In this document: positions 20,038 to 28,801 of the stretch, piece after piece
Layout: every line of letters starts with the position of its first letter
How positions within the stretch are numbered: position 1 is the first letter of the stretch
From: Deltaproteobacteria bacterium
GTDB lineage: Bacteria; Desulfobacterota; DSM-4660; Desulfatiglandales; HGW-15
Assembly (NCBI GenBank): GCA_016930795.1
Contig: JAFGFY010000070.1
Span: 1 to 40,601, forward strand
Direction: 5' to 3'
Length of the DNA stretch: 40,601 bases
Made by a program: the position numbers and the translations under genes
Notes under the pieces: generated by a model
Databases searched by the model: none
What the model saw: the letters and a program-made list of their open reading frames with translations, nothing else
What the model was told of the DNA's origin: nothing

Positions 20038-20348
20038 GTCAAGAACTCCTTTACCATTTTCCGGAGCAACTTCAGTTGATCCGGCGTCAGGTCTTCTTGT
20101 TCAGTCTTTCGGTATGGAAACAGCATGAAAATGGTGTCCGGAGGATCCCAATAATAGATGACTCGCAAGGACGCCCGTTTGCCGGAACCGGGAAGATTCC
20201 AGCGGATCTTCCGCAAGCCTCCACTCCCTCGGATTACCTTCCCGGCCTTCGGCCGCAGCATTAAAACCGACTGAAGCTTCTGGTAGCTCTCATCCGGAAG
20301 GATGTCGGTGATTTCCTTTGTGAAGATGGAGGTCTCGATGAAAATCAT
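20034..20348 (-). CDS. RelE/HigB-type toxin (start corrected to MIFIETSIF)
   Basis: SGGLRKIRWNLPGSGKRASLRVIYYW...IFMLFPYRKTEQEDLTPDQ. The ORF's first ATG (20366) lies inside the promoter/operator. Confidence 0.88.
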   Translation of the reverse strand: MIFIETSIFTKEITDILPDESYQKLQSVLMLRPKAGKVIRGSGGLRKIRWNLPGSGKRASLRVIYYWDPPDTIFMLFPYRKTEQEDLTPDQLKLLRKMVKEFLT

Positions 20349-20354
20349 AAAGGC

Positions 20355-20382
20355 AGTATACGCCATTGGCGTATTTTGTCAA
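20355..20382 (-). promoter_or_regulatory. TA promoter with overlapping palindromic operator
   Basis: Minus strand: TTGACA-16 nt-TATACT; perfect palindrome ATACGCCA-A-TGGCGTAT spans spacer and -10 (20358-20374). Confidence 0.7.
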
Positions 20383-20743
20383 GAGGGATCTGATATCCAA
20401 TAGCTTGGCCAACATTGCCGATCACCAGGCGCACGGTTTTTCGCGCACCGGTGTATTGGCCTGGTTAGGTTACTTATTCATATGAATTTTAAAGGCCTCA
20501 AATATTCCGTCTTTCGGAAAAATGTACTTCATACCCTCTTCAGTCTGTAACTACTTTTCCACAAAGACTTTTCAACCCTCAAATGTAACGATCCCCATAT
20601 GGGACAAATGCATCCATTTTCTGACGCCAAAAGTTGTCATACCCATTTCGTAGTCTTTATCGATGTAACATGAACAACTAAAACTCGAATGGAAATATCG
20701 CAATCCCAAGATAACACTCAATTAATCATGCATGATCAAGGGG

Positions 20744-21046
20744 TTACAGTTGCCTCGTGCTCATGATCGTCAACAGTGGCAGATAAGCCTCGGCTCTCTT
20801 CGAAAAAGCGAAGTGATCATAACCTTTCGTATACACGAGCGACATGAAGCGGTCTATCGGGGAAACCCTGATTTTTGGGGTGATGTTCCTGACTGACTGT
20901 GATCGGCTCTGATCACAGAGATCCTTAAGGTATTCGAAAGAATCATGGGCTCTAAAAACGTGATAGGTGCTTTCAATGTTATTGAATGTCATCCCAATGA
21001 AGCGCCCCGCCGCAAGCAGCGGAGTATCAAACTCGATGCTTCGCAA
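20744..21046 (-). CDS. Hypothetical protein, possibly a fragment
   Basis: 100-aa ORF in a low-density region; no family recognised. Confidence 0.3.
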   Translation of the reverse strand: MRSIEFDTPLLAAGRFIGMTFNNIESTYHVFRAHDSFEYLKDLCDQSRSQSVRNITPKIRVSPIDRFMSLVYTKGYDHFAFSKRAEAYLPLLTIMSTRQL

Positions 21047-21103
21047 TAATTGGCTTCCTTACATTTGGGAGATGTCTTTCAGCTAAATGCAGGGATCTTC
21101 AAT

Positions 21104-21140
21104 ACGGCTAATACATCAATGAACTTAGGTGGGGATCGGA
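21104..21140 (+). repeat. Imperfect direct repeat, copy 1
   Basis: ACGGCTAATACATCAATGAACTTAGGTGGGGATCGGA; about 31/37 identical to 21882-21918. Confidence 0.6.
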
Positions 21141-21155
21141 GATACCAAAGATGGT

Positions 21156-21527
21156 TTAATGAACGGATTCTTCGCAGCAACGGATGATTTGAAACCGCAG
21201 AATTCGGCTGGTCACAACGCTGTTCTCAAACTCCAGATGCAATCCATGGGCTGCTAGAATGTCTTCTTTGATGGCATGTCCACCCCAAGTACAGCCATTG
21301 ATCCCAATATTGATCGGCGACAAACCATGGAGATCGAACCAGCCTCCAGTGACAGTATAAAGGCCTTGCTCGAAAGAATGGATGACGTAAGTAGAATTTC
21401 TTGTGGTGACAACCAACCGGTCGCCAAATTCCAACTCACTCTTGTATACCGCTTCCAACCGGTCGGTATCGTCGACAATACCGCCCAGTGTACGGTATCG
21501 AGTCATGGTTTGTTCCGCATCCGACAT
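21156..21527 (-). CDS. Conserved hypothetical protein
   Basis: Protein-like composition with VTTRNSTYVI...GGWFDLHGLSP...GCTWGG...HGLHLEFENSVVTS. Confidence 0.6.
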   Translation of the reverse strand: MSDAEQTMTRYRTLGGIVDDTDRLEAVYKSELEFGDRLVVTTRNSTYVIHSFEQGLYTVTGGWFDLHGLSPINIGINGCTWGGHAIKEDILAAHGLHLEFENSVVTSRILRFQIIRCCEESVH

Positions 21528-21881
21528 TCAATACTCCTAAAGATGTTAGCCATAAGAGATATCATGTACAGATGATCAGGGGCAACCTATTTCTCTTGTG
21601 TAACACAAAATTCGCTTTGCACTGTAACGTTAGTCTGTAAAACAGTTGAAATCATTGGGATTCATGTAAATGGTGATTTTCCTCAATTTAATCTAAACGG
21701 CATGTGGTTTATTTATCGTCTCACGAAATCCACCTGCTACATGGCGTTATCGCGTTCTTCTTGACACACAAGTCAATATTCTCTTATACTAATATCTGAA
21801 AAAGTCATTTCTATCAGCTAATTAACAAGTTCCAAAATCCATTATCCAACTGTCTGTAAGTTCGATTTTCCAGGAGGAATG

Positions 21882-21918
21882 ACGGTTGATACATTAATAA
21901 ACTTAGGTTGAGATCGGA
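21882..21918 (+). repeat. Imperfect direct repeat, copy 2
   Basis: ACGGTTGATACATTAATAAACTTAGGTTGAGATCGGA. Confidence 0.6.
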
Positions 21919-21961
21919 TAATTGACTAGGAGAGACAGATTTAAATGTTGTATGTTACCAG

Positions 21962-23068
21962 ATGAGGTGGGCCATGGAGAAAAACATATTAGAGTTTATA
22001 GAGGAAATCCAATCTGACGCGAGATATGATTCCTTTGATGAAGCGGCTGTCAAACAAGGTATTGTTTTAAAGCTTCTTTCACTTTTAGGCTGGGATCCTT
22101 TTGATATCAATCAAATCAAACCGGAGTATGTCGTAGAAGATGGGAGGGTCGATTTCTCATTGCTGCACAAGAACTCCAGTATGGTATTCATTGGTGTCAA
22201 AAAAGGGACAGACGCCCTCACAGAATATCAGGAGGAGCTATCGGATTACGCGGTTCAGGATGAAGTCCCGCTTGTTGTCTTGACCGACGGCATTGTCTGG
22301 TGGTTTTGCCTTCCGCTTTTAGAAGGATCGGCGGAAGAAAAAAGAATCTATGCCATGAATGTGAATGAGCGAAAAGCCGAGGAATTGGCTCAAAGCTTTG
22401 ATATCTTCCTCTCCAAAGAAAATGTTCAATCCGGGAAGGCCGTAAAGGCCGCGGAAGAAATCCATAATGCTAGGAAGAAGCTCCATTTGATAAGGGAGAG
22501 TCTCCCGAAGGCCTGGGAAAAAGTCCTGAGCGAACCGGAAAAATGGCTTCATGAGATTCTGGCGCAAGCGACAAATGAACTCTGCGGATACATGCCGGAC
22601 GAGGAAACAACAAAAAAGTTTATCGCATCGCAAATAGATGCTAAGGCGGCCATCGCCGGTATTCTAAAACAGAAAGTGGAGGCTCATCCCGAGCAAGACA
22701 AAGCTATAGCGCCAAAGTCAAAAAAAGCGGCCGTCAAAAAGGACGAATTTAAAGGTAAAAGCATCGTCTCTTTTTCGTTGAAGGGGAAAGAACACAAGGT
22801 AGAGTCTTGGACGGGCATGCTTCTCAAGGTTTGTGAGATTATCGCTCAGGAAAACCAGGACGACTTTGATACGGTTCTGACACTGCTTGGAACGAATAGG
22901 GAGTATTTTAGTCGAAACCCCTATGAATTGCTTACTTGTGAGAAGGTCCCGGGGACGCAGATATATGTGGATGTGAATCTGAGTCCTATAGGAGTGGTCG
23001 TTCTCTCCCACAGGGTCCTCTCATTGTTTGGATACAAGGAGAAAGACCTCTCCGTCAAAACCAAATAG
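21962..23068 (+). CDS. Orphan protein with type I restriction R-subunit N-terminal-like (PD-(D/E)XK-type) domain
   Basis: GIVLKLLSLLGWDPFDINQIKPEYVVEDGRVDFSLL...FIGVKKGTDALTEYQEELSDYA...LVVLTDGIVWWFC. Start may be MEKNIL (21974). Confidence 0.7.
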   Translation: MRWAMEKNILEFIEEIQSDARYDSFDEAAVKQGIVLKLLSLLGWDPFDINQIKPEYVVEDGRVDFSLLHKNSSMVFIGVKKGTDALTEYQEELSDYAVQDEVPLVVLTDGIVWWFCLPLLEGSAEEKRIYAMNVNERKAEELAQSFDIFLSKENVQSGKAVKAAEEIHNARKKLHLIRESLPKAWEKVLSEPEKWLHEILAQATNELCGYMPDEETTKKFIASQIDAKAAIAGILKQKVEAHPEQDKAIAPKSKKAAVKKDEFKGKSIVSFSLKGKEHKVESWTGMLLKVCEIIAQENQDDFDTVLTLLGTNREYFSRNPYELLTCEKVPGTQIYVDVNLSPIGVVVLSHRVLSLFGYKEKDLSVKTK

Positions 23069-23314
23069 TTATTCAGTATAATACTAAGGAGCCTACAAAG
23101 GTAAAACTCGAGAAGGCTATGGAAAAACACATTCTCTCCAAAACGGATTTTATAGGAGTATATCAACGGAATTGAGTTGCATAGGATCTCTTATTCATTA
23201 CTTTATAATATTCAGAGTACCCTTCAAGAAAAATCAAGAGCACCTTGACAATTCCATATGGATTATCCTAAATTCTCATTAAATATCGCTGAGTTTTGTT
23301 AATAACCTTTCAAT

Positions 23315-23343
23315 CCCGTTAAATCCCTTCGCGATTTAACGGG
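23315..23343. repeat. Perfect 11-bp-stem hairpin upstream of the phosphatase/kinase gene
   Basis: CCCGTTAAATC-CCTTCGC-GATTTAACGGG. Confidence 0.7.
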
Positions 23344-23388
23344 GCCAACTTGACATCCATCAAAACGCGTCGTTCGGGAGGTGTGACC

Positions 23389-25392
23389 ATGAGACGGACA
23401 AAAAGAATGATCACTATTGTTTTTGCCGGTCTTCTCCTTTTAACCATCGGGTGCGCGACCACCCCTTCAAAGCGTCCCGCGATCGGAGAAAAGCCACATT
23501 ATAATAGAACCGTCGCCGTCGGAGACATCCACGGCAGTTTCAGCGGGTTGGTGTCGATTCTCAGGGAAGCCTTCCTCATCGATGACGGGAACCAATGGAT
23601 CGGAGGCGACACTCTGCTGGTGCAAACAGGTGATTTGTTCGATAGGGGGTCGGATGTTCGACCGGTCATGGACTTGTTGATGTCGCTTCAGAGCCAAGCG
23701 GAAGCCTCGGGTGGAAGAGTCGTGGTCCTTTTGGGAAACCATGAAGTATTGAATCTCGTCGGTTCCCTGACATATGTAAACCCGGATGCTTATCGGGATT
23801 TTGTTGGACCTGAGTCTGAAGAAAAACAGCGTCGCGCGTTTGAGCGACGGCAGGCTGTTTTCGGGACTTCCGCCGGCACCGAAAGCGAAGATTCGGAATC
23901 CCGAACACAAGATTGGATGGCCACGCATCCTCCCGGATTTGTAGAATATACCGAGGCCCTGGGCCCGGAAGGGCGTTACGGCAAATGGCTTCGAAGCCAG
24001 CCGGCCATATTCAAGTACGGCGGCACTATCTTTGTTCATGCCGGCATCAGCCCGGCCTTCACGGATCTATCCCTGTCCGCGATCAATGACGATGTGGCTT
24101 CTCAGATAGCTGAATTTGATCGTATCAAGTCCTACTTGGTACAAAAAGGGTACGTGGAGCCCTTCTTTTCTATTTCAGAGGTCATACCCGTAGTGAACGC
24201 GATTTTAGAGTCTGCCGATACCAAGGATCTATCAACTCCCGATCTGGAGACGATTGATCGTTTGAATGAAAGCAAACCCTATCTGGATGGATTTTACGAT
24301 GCATCTTCCCTGATGAATGATGAAGGCCCCCTATGGTTTCGAGGGTTCGCTCAATGGAGCGATGAGCAGCTTGTCTCGTATCTTCCGGAATGGCTTGACA
24401 AAAACAACGCCTGGCGAGTGGTCGTCTCGCACACCCCACAGGCGGACGGAAGGATTCAAGCGAGGCTGGTCGAAAGCCTCTTTCTTATCGACACCGGAAT
24501 GCTCTCCGAATTCTATAAAGGCGGACGTCCCTCAGCATTGGAAATCAAAGACGACGATGTTACGGCGTTGTACGAGTCTGGAGAACGGGTCGTATTTCCC
24601 GCGGCCAAGATCGATTACGTCCCAGGGCATGTCTGGACCGCCAAGGATGGAACCCCTCTCCCGTTTGAGACTCTGGATGAGATCGAGGCATTTTTACTCA
24701 CCGCTTCACCGACGTTCCTAGAAACGATTCGTGCCGGTGTCAATCGACCCAAAAAGTACCTGCTCCACAAAGACGAGCTTCAGACAAGGGCTATCTTTCG
24801 ATGGGAAAGCGAGACCGGCGGGACCATAACCCCGGAGTTCTCCCACAAGACCCGGGGTTTTCGTGACAGTTACCTGAGTGAAATCGCTGCCTATGAAATG
24901 AATCATATTCTCGGCCTCAACAATCTTCCTCCCACGGTCCTGAGAACGATTGACAACAAAGAAGGCACCCTTCAATTATGGGCAGAACAGACCACGCGAG
25001 ATGATGATATGCAACGGAAGGGGATACTTCCACCCGCGGTGACCCCTTGGAACAGGCAAATGTCGGACATGCGGGTATTCGACAACCTGATCAATAACTT
25101 TGATCGGAACCAGACCAATATACTGATCGATGAGAATTGGCAGATGGTATTGATCGATCATACCCGATCCTTTGCCCGAGACAAGACCCTATACCTACCT
25201 GAGAAGATCTCTCGTTGCTCCAGGGGACTGTGGTATGCCCTTCGCCATCTCGATGAGGGGCATGTCAGGGCACTCCTATCCCCTTACCTGAAGACGGATG
25301 AAATCGATGCCTTGTTTGTCCGACAGCAACGGCTCATTGAGTTGATTCAGGATCTCATTATCCGCGATGGAGAAGAGGAAGTGCTTTTTTAA
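23389..25392 (+). CDS. Putative lipoprotein: PPP-type metallophosphoesterase fused to a PI3/4-kinase-like domain
   Basis: GGGAGG SD before ATG 23389; lipobox LTIGC. Phosphatase motifs GDIHG, GDLFDRG, GNHE. C-terminal SEIAAYEMNHILGLNNLPPTVL, LINNFDRNQTNILIDENWQMVLIDHTRSF. Confidence 0.8.
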   Translation: MRRTKRMITIVFAGLLLLTIGCATTPSKRPAIGEKPHYNRTVAVGDIHGSFSGLVSILREAFLIDDGNQWIGGDTLLVQTGDLFDRGSDVRPVMDLLMSLQSQAEASGGRVVVLLGNHEVLNLVGSLTYVNPDAYRDFVGPESEEKQRRAFERRQAVFGTSAGTESEDSESRTQDWMATHPPGFVEYTEALGPEGRYGKWLRSQPAIFKYGGTIFVHAGISPAFTDLSLSAINDDVASQIAEFDRIKSYLVQKGYVEPFFSISEVIPVVNAILESADTKDLSTPDLETIDRLNESKPYLDGFYDASSLMNDEGPLWFRGFAQWSDEQLVSYLPEWLDKNNAWRVVVSHTPQADGRIQARLVESLFLIDTGMLSEFYKGGRPSALEIKDDDVTALYESGERVVFPAAKIDYVPGHVWTAKDGTPLPFETLDEIEAFLLTASPTFLETIRAGVNRPKKYLLHKDELQTRAIFRWESETGGTITPEFSHKTRGFRDSYLSEIAAYEMNHILGLNNLPPTVLRTIDNKEGTLQLWAEQTTRDDDMQRKGILPPAVTPWNRQMSDMRVFDNLINNFDRNQTNILIDENWQMVLIDHTRSFARDKTLYLPEKISRCSRGLWYALRHLDEGHVRALLSPYLKTDEIDALFVRQQRLIELIQDLIIRDGEEEVLF

Positions 25393-25417
25393 AGGATAAC
25401 ATGTCCAGCATCATTTT

Positions 25418-25566
25418 CTAGGAGGCTGTCAGAGAATAGCAATTTTTTTCAAAATCAAGGAATGTCTGAAGAAATTACCACAGGCATATAGTTAATATTC
25501 CGAGGATAATTTTTTCGGGCATGATGAAGAGTTGGGGAAAAAGGGCATTATCGGACAGTCTCCTAG
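25418..25566. mobile_element. ~149-bp non-coding MITE-like element with 13-bp terminal inverted repeats
   Basis: CTAGGAGGCTGTC (25418-25430) and GACAGTCTCCTAG (25554-25566), 12/13 matching; similarity extends imperfectly inward. Confidence 0.5.
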
Positions 25567-25567
25567 C

Positions 25568-28500
25568 TTAAGGAGCATGGGCGTATCTTTCAGTAAGTTC
25601 CCTGATTCGCTCTGTCATCATTTTCAGGACACCCCTCAGAACATCATGCCGGCTCATCATGATATCATAGAAATTCTCTCTATTGATCTTCAGCAGTAAT
25701 GTTTCATCCATGGCGGTTGCACTCGCCGAACGAGGACTACCGTCTAGAAGAGCCATTTCGCCGAAATAATCCCCTTTGACGTGCCGCCTAACCTCCAATT
25801 GGTCGATGTGAATGCGTATTTCTCCGCTAACTATCACATAGAGACAATCCCCTATGTCACCCTTGCGAAACAGGGTGGAACCCTTCTCTAAGCGCTCCTC
25901 CTCCATAACCTGTGCAACGTGAAAGAGCTCCTCACCGGAAATCCCCTTAAACAGGGACGTACCTTTTAAAATGATGGTCTTCTCAAGAGTTGAAAGCATG
26001 TTCGACTCCTTTATTGCTTCCCGAAAACGGTCTTTAGGAAATTCCCGTAAATCATTCAATACGGTTTTCTCCCGTGCCACATCACGACCTATGATTTCGC
26101 TCTGCAGTCCGTCATCGGGAAAAGATAGCCAATCGACTTCTTCCAATACAGCCACAAGGCCTTGACTCAGGGTATAATCCAGGGCCACACCTGAGGACCA
26201 CTCATTCGTGGATTGAATCCATTGAAGTAATTTTTTGTCTAAGTCATTGGGCAAATCGCGGAAATAACGCCGGCCGGCCAGGGAGCGGTCTTTGATGGAC
26301 ATGGGCTTTATCAACGGAATCATCCAGCCGCTCTCATTCTTGGGCAGGATGTTTTCTAGGACTTCCAGGAGATCCGGTATTTTGCTCGTGTCCCCTGATT
26401 GCACATATATCAAATAGGTTTCAACGGGTGTCTCCGGTACGCGCAACACAAGCAGTTTAAACAATATTACAGCAAGCTTTCGAATTTCGTTCTTGAAGAG
26501 ATCTCTGAGCAGCAGGCTCTCAGATGTCTTCTCAATTCCGCTCAACAGCTGGTAGTCCTCATAAATATCCCGCGCGATTCTTGACCCCTCTTTTTGGAAT
26601 TGGGTCAATACACTAGCGGGAAGGGGATTTTGCCTGGCGATCTCAAGTAACGTATCGACGGTTTCTGCCTGGATGGGTATTGACGACTCTTCGAACAACG
26701 AGACAAGACAGCGAATCGAATTGAGATCGGGGTAAACTCTCAGTGTCCGGATGATCTCAATCTGGTGATACATGGATGTCTCCGGGAGGTAACAGGCACG
26801 ATCCATCGCGGCAATCACTTTATCCGCGGGATATGTCTTTAACAGACCTCGAGCGCTTGTTCGAAGCTGGGGACAATCCAAACAATCAATTACATGGGGT
26901 ATGAGATTTTCATCTCCCCTGTGATGAACGATCTTCAGAGTCTCCATACGAATACGAATGGATTCGCTTTCTAAGCATTCCCGGAGTTGTGCGTCGGTGA
27001 GAAGCGTTGGAATATAAAGAAGCATTTGCAGGACGAGAATTTTCTGTGTTTCATCTTCACTCTTGAGCAATTCACCAAGGGTTGAGCGAGCGACTTCACA
27101 GAACTCTCTGTCCATAATCAGGATAGCGATGGCTGCCGCGGCCCTTATGTCGGCCTCTCCTTCCATTTCTCCTTCAAGCATTTTTCCTAAGCTTGGGATC
27201 ATCTCTGTCATGTGCCTTTTTCCGGCGATGATCAGAGCATCCTTGGTCAGCGGTCCTTGTTCTTCGATCTTTGCCCGGATTTCCGTATTTGAAACGATTT
27301 CGGGTTGTTCAGCAGTCATGCTTAGGATTTTTTTCTGTACCAGAGGAGATGCCTCCCAAAAGAGTCGATTGAGGGTGTTACGCCATGGAATCAATGACAG
27401 GTTCTCAATCAGTTCCAGGACAAAGACTTGTTGGGCTGCTTCATCGCTGTCGAGTGCTCGGTCAATGGTTGCGATAATGTCGCTGTCAGTGGTATCAAGT
27501 CGCATTCGTTCAAAATCCAAACGACGTTTTTCAATGGCCAACATCAGTGATGAAACGTATTCTCTCTTCAGACGATAAGCACTCAGCACCCAGATACCGA
27601 TGGCCACCAAAGCGATAAAGCTAAGGAGACGCAGCAAAACAGGATAGCTCAAATGCCATGTAGTGAGCAATGCATAGATCAAGACTCCCGTGAGCCCCTG
27701 CAAGCCGGTTCTAATCGTGCCCTCGATAAAAAGCTTGCGGTTCTGTTTGCCGTCAGGGCCTACAGGGACCCATAAAAGCTCCAATGAAGTCTTGTTGACA
27801 GTGAACTTGGTAATCTGTTCCAATATTTTCGTGATCAAGGAACTGTAAAACAGCGGATTGATGAGGAGAGACAAAGAACCTATGCCCAGACCAGCGGGCA
27901 GGGCGAGCATGGCCGGCAAAACACCGAACCTGGTCAGTATCCAGCCCGTCAAGAATACCTGCGCAAAAAGAGAAATGGCCCCTGTCAAAGCGTAAAAGAT
28001 GCCAAAGAAGCTGGCGAGATCCTGTTCCATGGGAAAGAATTGATTGGAGAGAATCAAGAATTGGTACTCCACAATCACGGTAGCCACCGCAGCAGCCCCG
28101 ACCGCAAGGGCTATCATCCTCATATAACCGTCTAAGAATCCGGTTTTGTCTCTTCTCTTCTCCTTCCTTGATTTCTCCGATACGCCTCGGATAAAGTATG
28201 GCCGTATCAGCCACGCCATCAGGACACAGCAGAGAATAAATCCGGCGGCCAAAGTCAGCAAATAGGCAGATCCGAATCTATTGACAAAGGAGGGAATGCT
28301 GGTGCCAATCACGATTCTGGCCACCGGACTGCCGGCCAGAATGATGCCGAATAACCGTTTGGCCTGTCGTGAATTAAACACCATTCCAGCCGCCACCCAG
28401 AATTGGACGCTAATGACTGTCGTGATGACATCAACCCATATATATAGAATCGGAATAACCCCCCCCTCAAGATGAGATTGGATCAATATTAGGCTTAAGA

Positions 28501-28801
28501 TAAAGGTCAAACTACTTAAGGTGATACCGGGAATGAGATCCAGACGTTTCGCCAAGAAATTGTAGACGACCACAGTGAGGGCTACGGCACAGGCCGCCGC
28601 AAGGAACATAAGAGGAAGATAGGATATGTCGAACCTGTTAAGGAAATAGGCGTCTCTAGCGGTTTTGCTTACGGTGAGTGTGGCACCAAAGAAAAAGAAA
28701 TAGGTGAAGAGGAGAACAACAGGCTTCCCCTCACCTTCTTTGATGTTGAGGAGTCTGTAGAGGTGTTTCATGGGCTCACTGTAATTTGAGAGGGAAGACA
28801 A
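25568..28801 (-). CDS. ATP/ADP translocase (Tlc)-like transporter + HEAT-like repeats + cyclic-nucleotide-binding domain
   Basis: N-terminal ~12 TM; HEAT-like middle; C-terminal LFKGISGEELFHVAQVMEEERLEKGSTLFRKGDIGDCLYVIVSGEIRI...GDYFGEMALLDGSPRSASA. Confidence 0.85.
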   Translation of the reverse strand: MSSLSNYSEPMKHLYRLLNIKEGEGKPVVLLFTYFFFFGATLTVSKTARDAYFLNRFDISYLPLMFLAAACAVALTVVVYNFLAKRLDLIPGITLSSLTFILSLILIQSHLEGGVIPILYIWVDVITTVISVQFWVAAGMVFNSRQAKRLFGIILAGSPVARIVIGTSIPSFVNRFGSAYLLTLAAGFILCCVLMAWLIRPYFIRGVSEKSRKEKRRDKTGFLDGYMRMIALAVGAAAVATVIVEYQFLILSNQFFPMEQDLASFFGIFYALTGAISLFAQVFLTGWILTRFGVLPAMLALPAGLGIGSLSLLINPLFYSSLITKILEQITKFTVNKTSLELLWVPVGPDGKQNRKLFIEGTIRTGLQGLTGVLIYALLTTWHLSYPVLLRLLSFIALVAIGIWVLSAYRLKREYVSSLMLAIEKRRLDFERMRLDTTDSDIIATIDRALDSDEAAQQVFVLELIENLSLIPWRNTLNRLFWEASPLVQKKILSMTAEQPEIVSNTEIRAKIEEQGPLTKDALIIAGKRHMTEMIPSLGKMLEGEMEGEADIRAAAAIAILIMDREFCEVARSTLGELLKSEDETQKILVLQMLLYIPTLLTDAQLRECLESESIRIRMETLKIVHHRGDENLIPHVIDCLDCPQLRTSARGLLKTYPADKVIAAMDRACYLPETSMYHQIEIIRTLRVYPDLNSIRCLVSLFEESSIPIQAETVDTLLEIARQNPLPASVLTQFQKEGSRIARDIYEDYQLLSGIEKTSESLLLRDLFKNEIRKLAVILFKLLVLRVPETPVETYLIYVQSGDTSKIPDLLEVLENILPKNESGWMIPLIKPMSIKDRSLAGRRYFRDLPNDLDKKLLQWIQSTNEWSSGVALDYTLSQGLVAVLEEVDWLSFPDDGLQSEIIGRDVAREKTVLNDLREFPKDRFREAIKESNMLSTLEKTIILKGTSLFKGISGEELFHVAQVMEEERLEKGSTLFRKGDIGDCLYVIVSGEIRIHIDQLEVRRHVKGDYFGEMALLDGSPRSASATAMDETLLLKINRENFYDIMMSRHDVLRGVLKMMTERIRELTERYAHAP

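Noticed and set aside
20700-20750. Palindrome ATCATGCATGAT and TGTAAC/GTTATC next to the 20744 ORF stop as a third attC
   Set aside because: About 42 nt only, poor box matches and AT-rich; too weak to claim.
23301-23330. TTTCAATCCCGTT resembling the end of a CRISPR repeat
   Set aside because: Single occurrence, no regularly spaced repeats and no cas genes.
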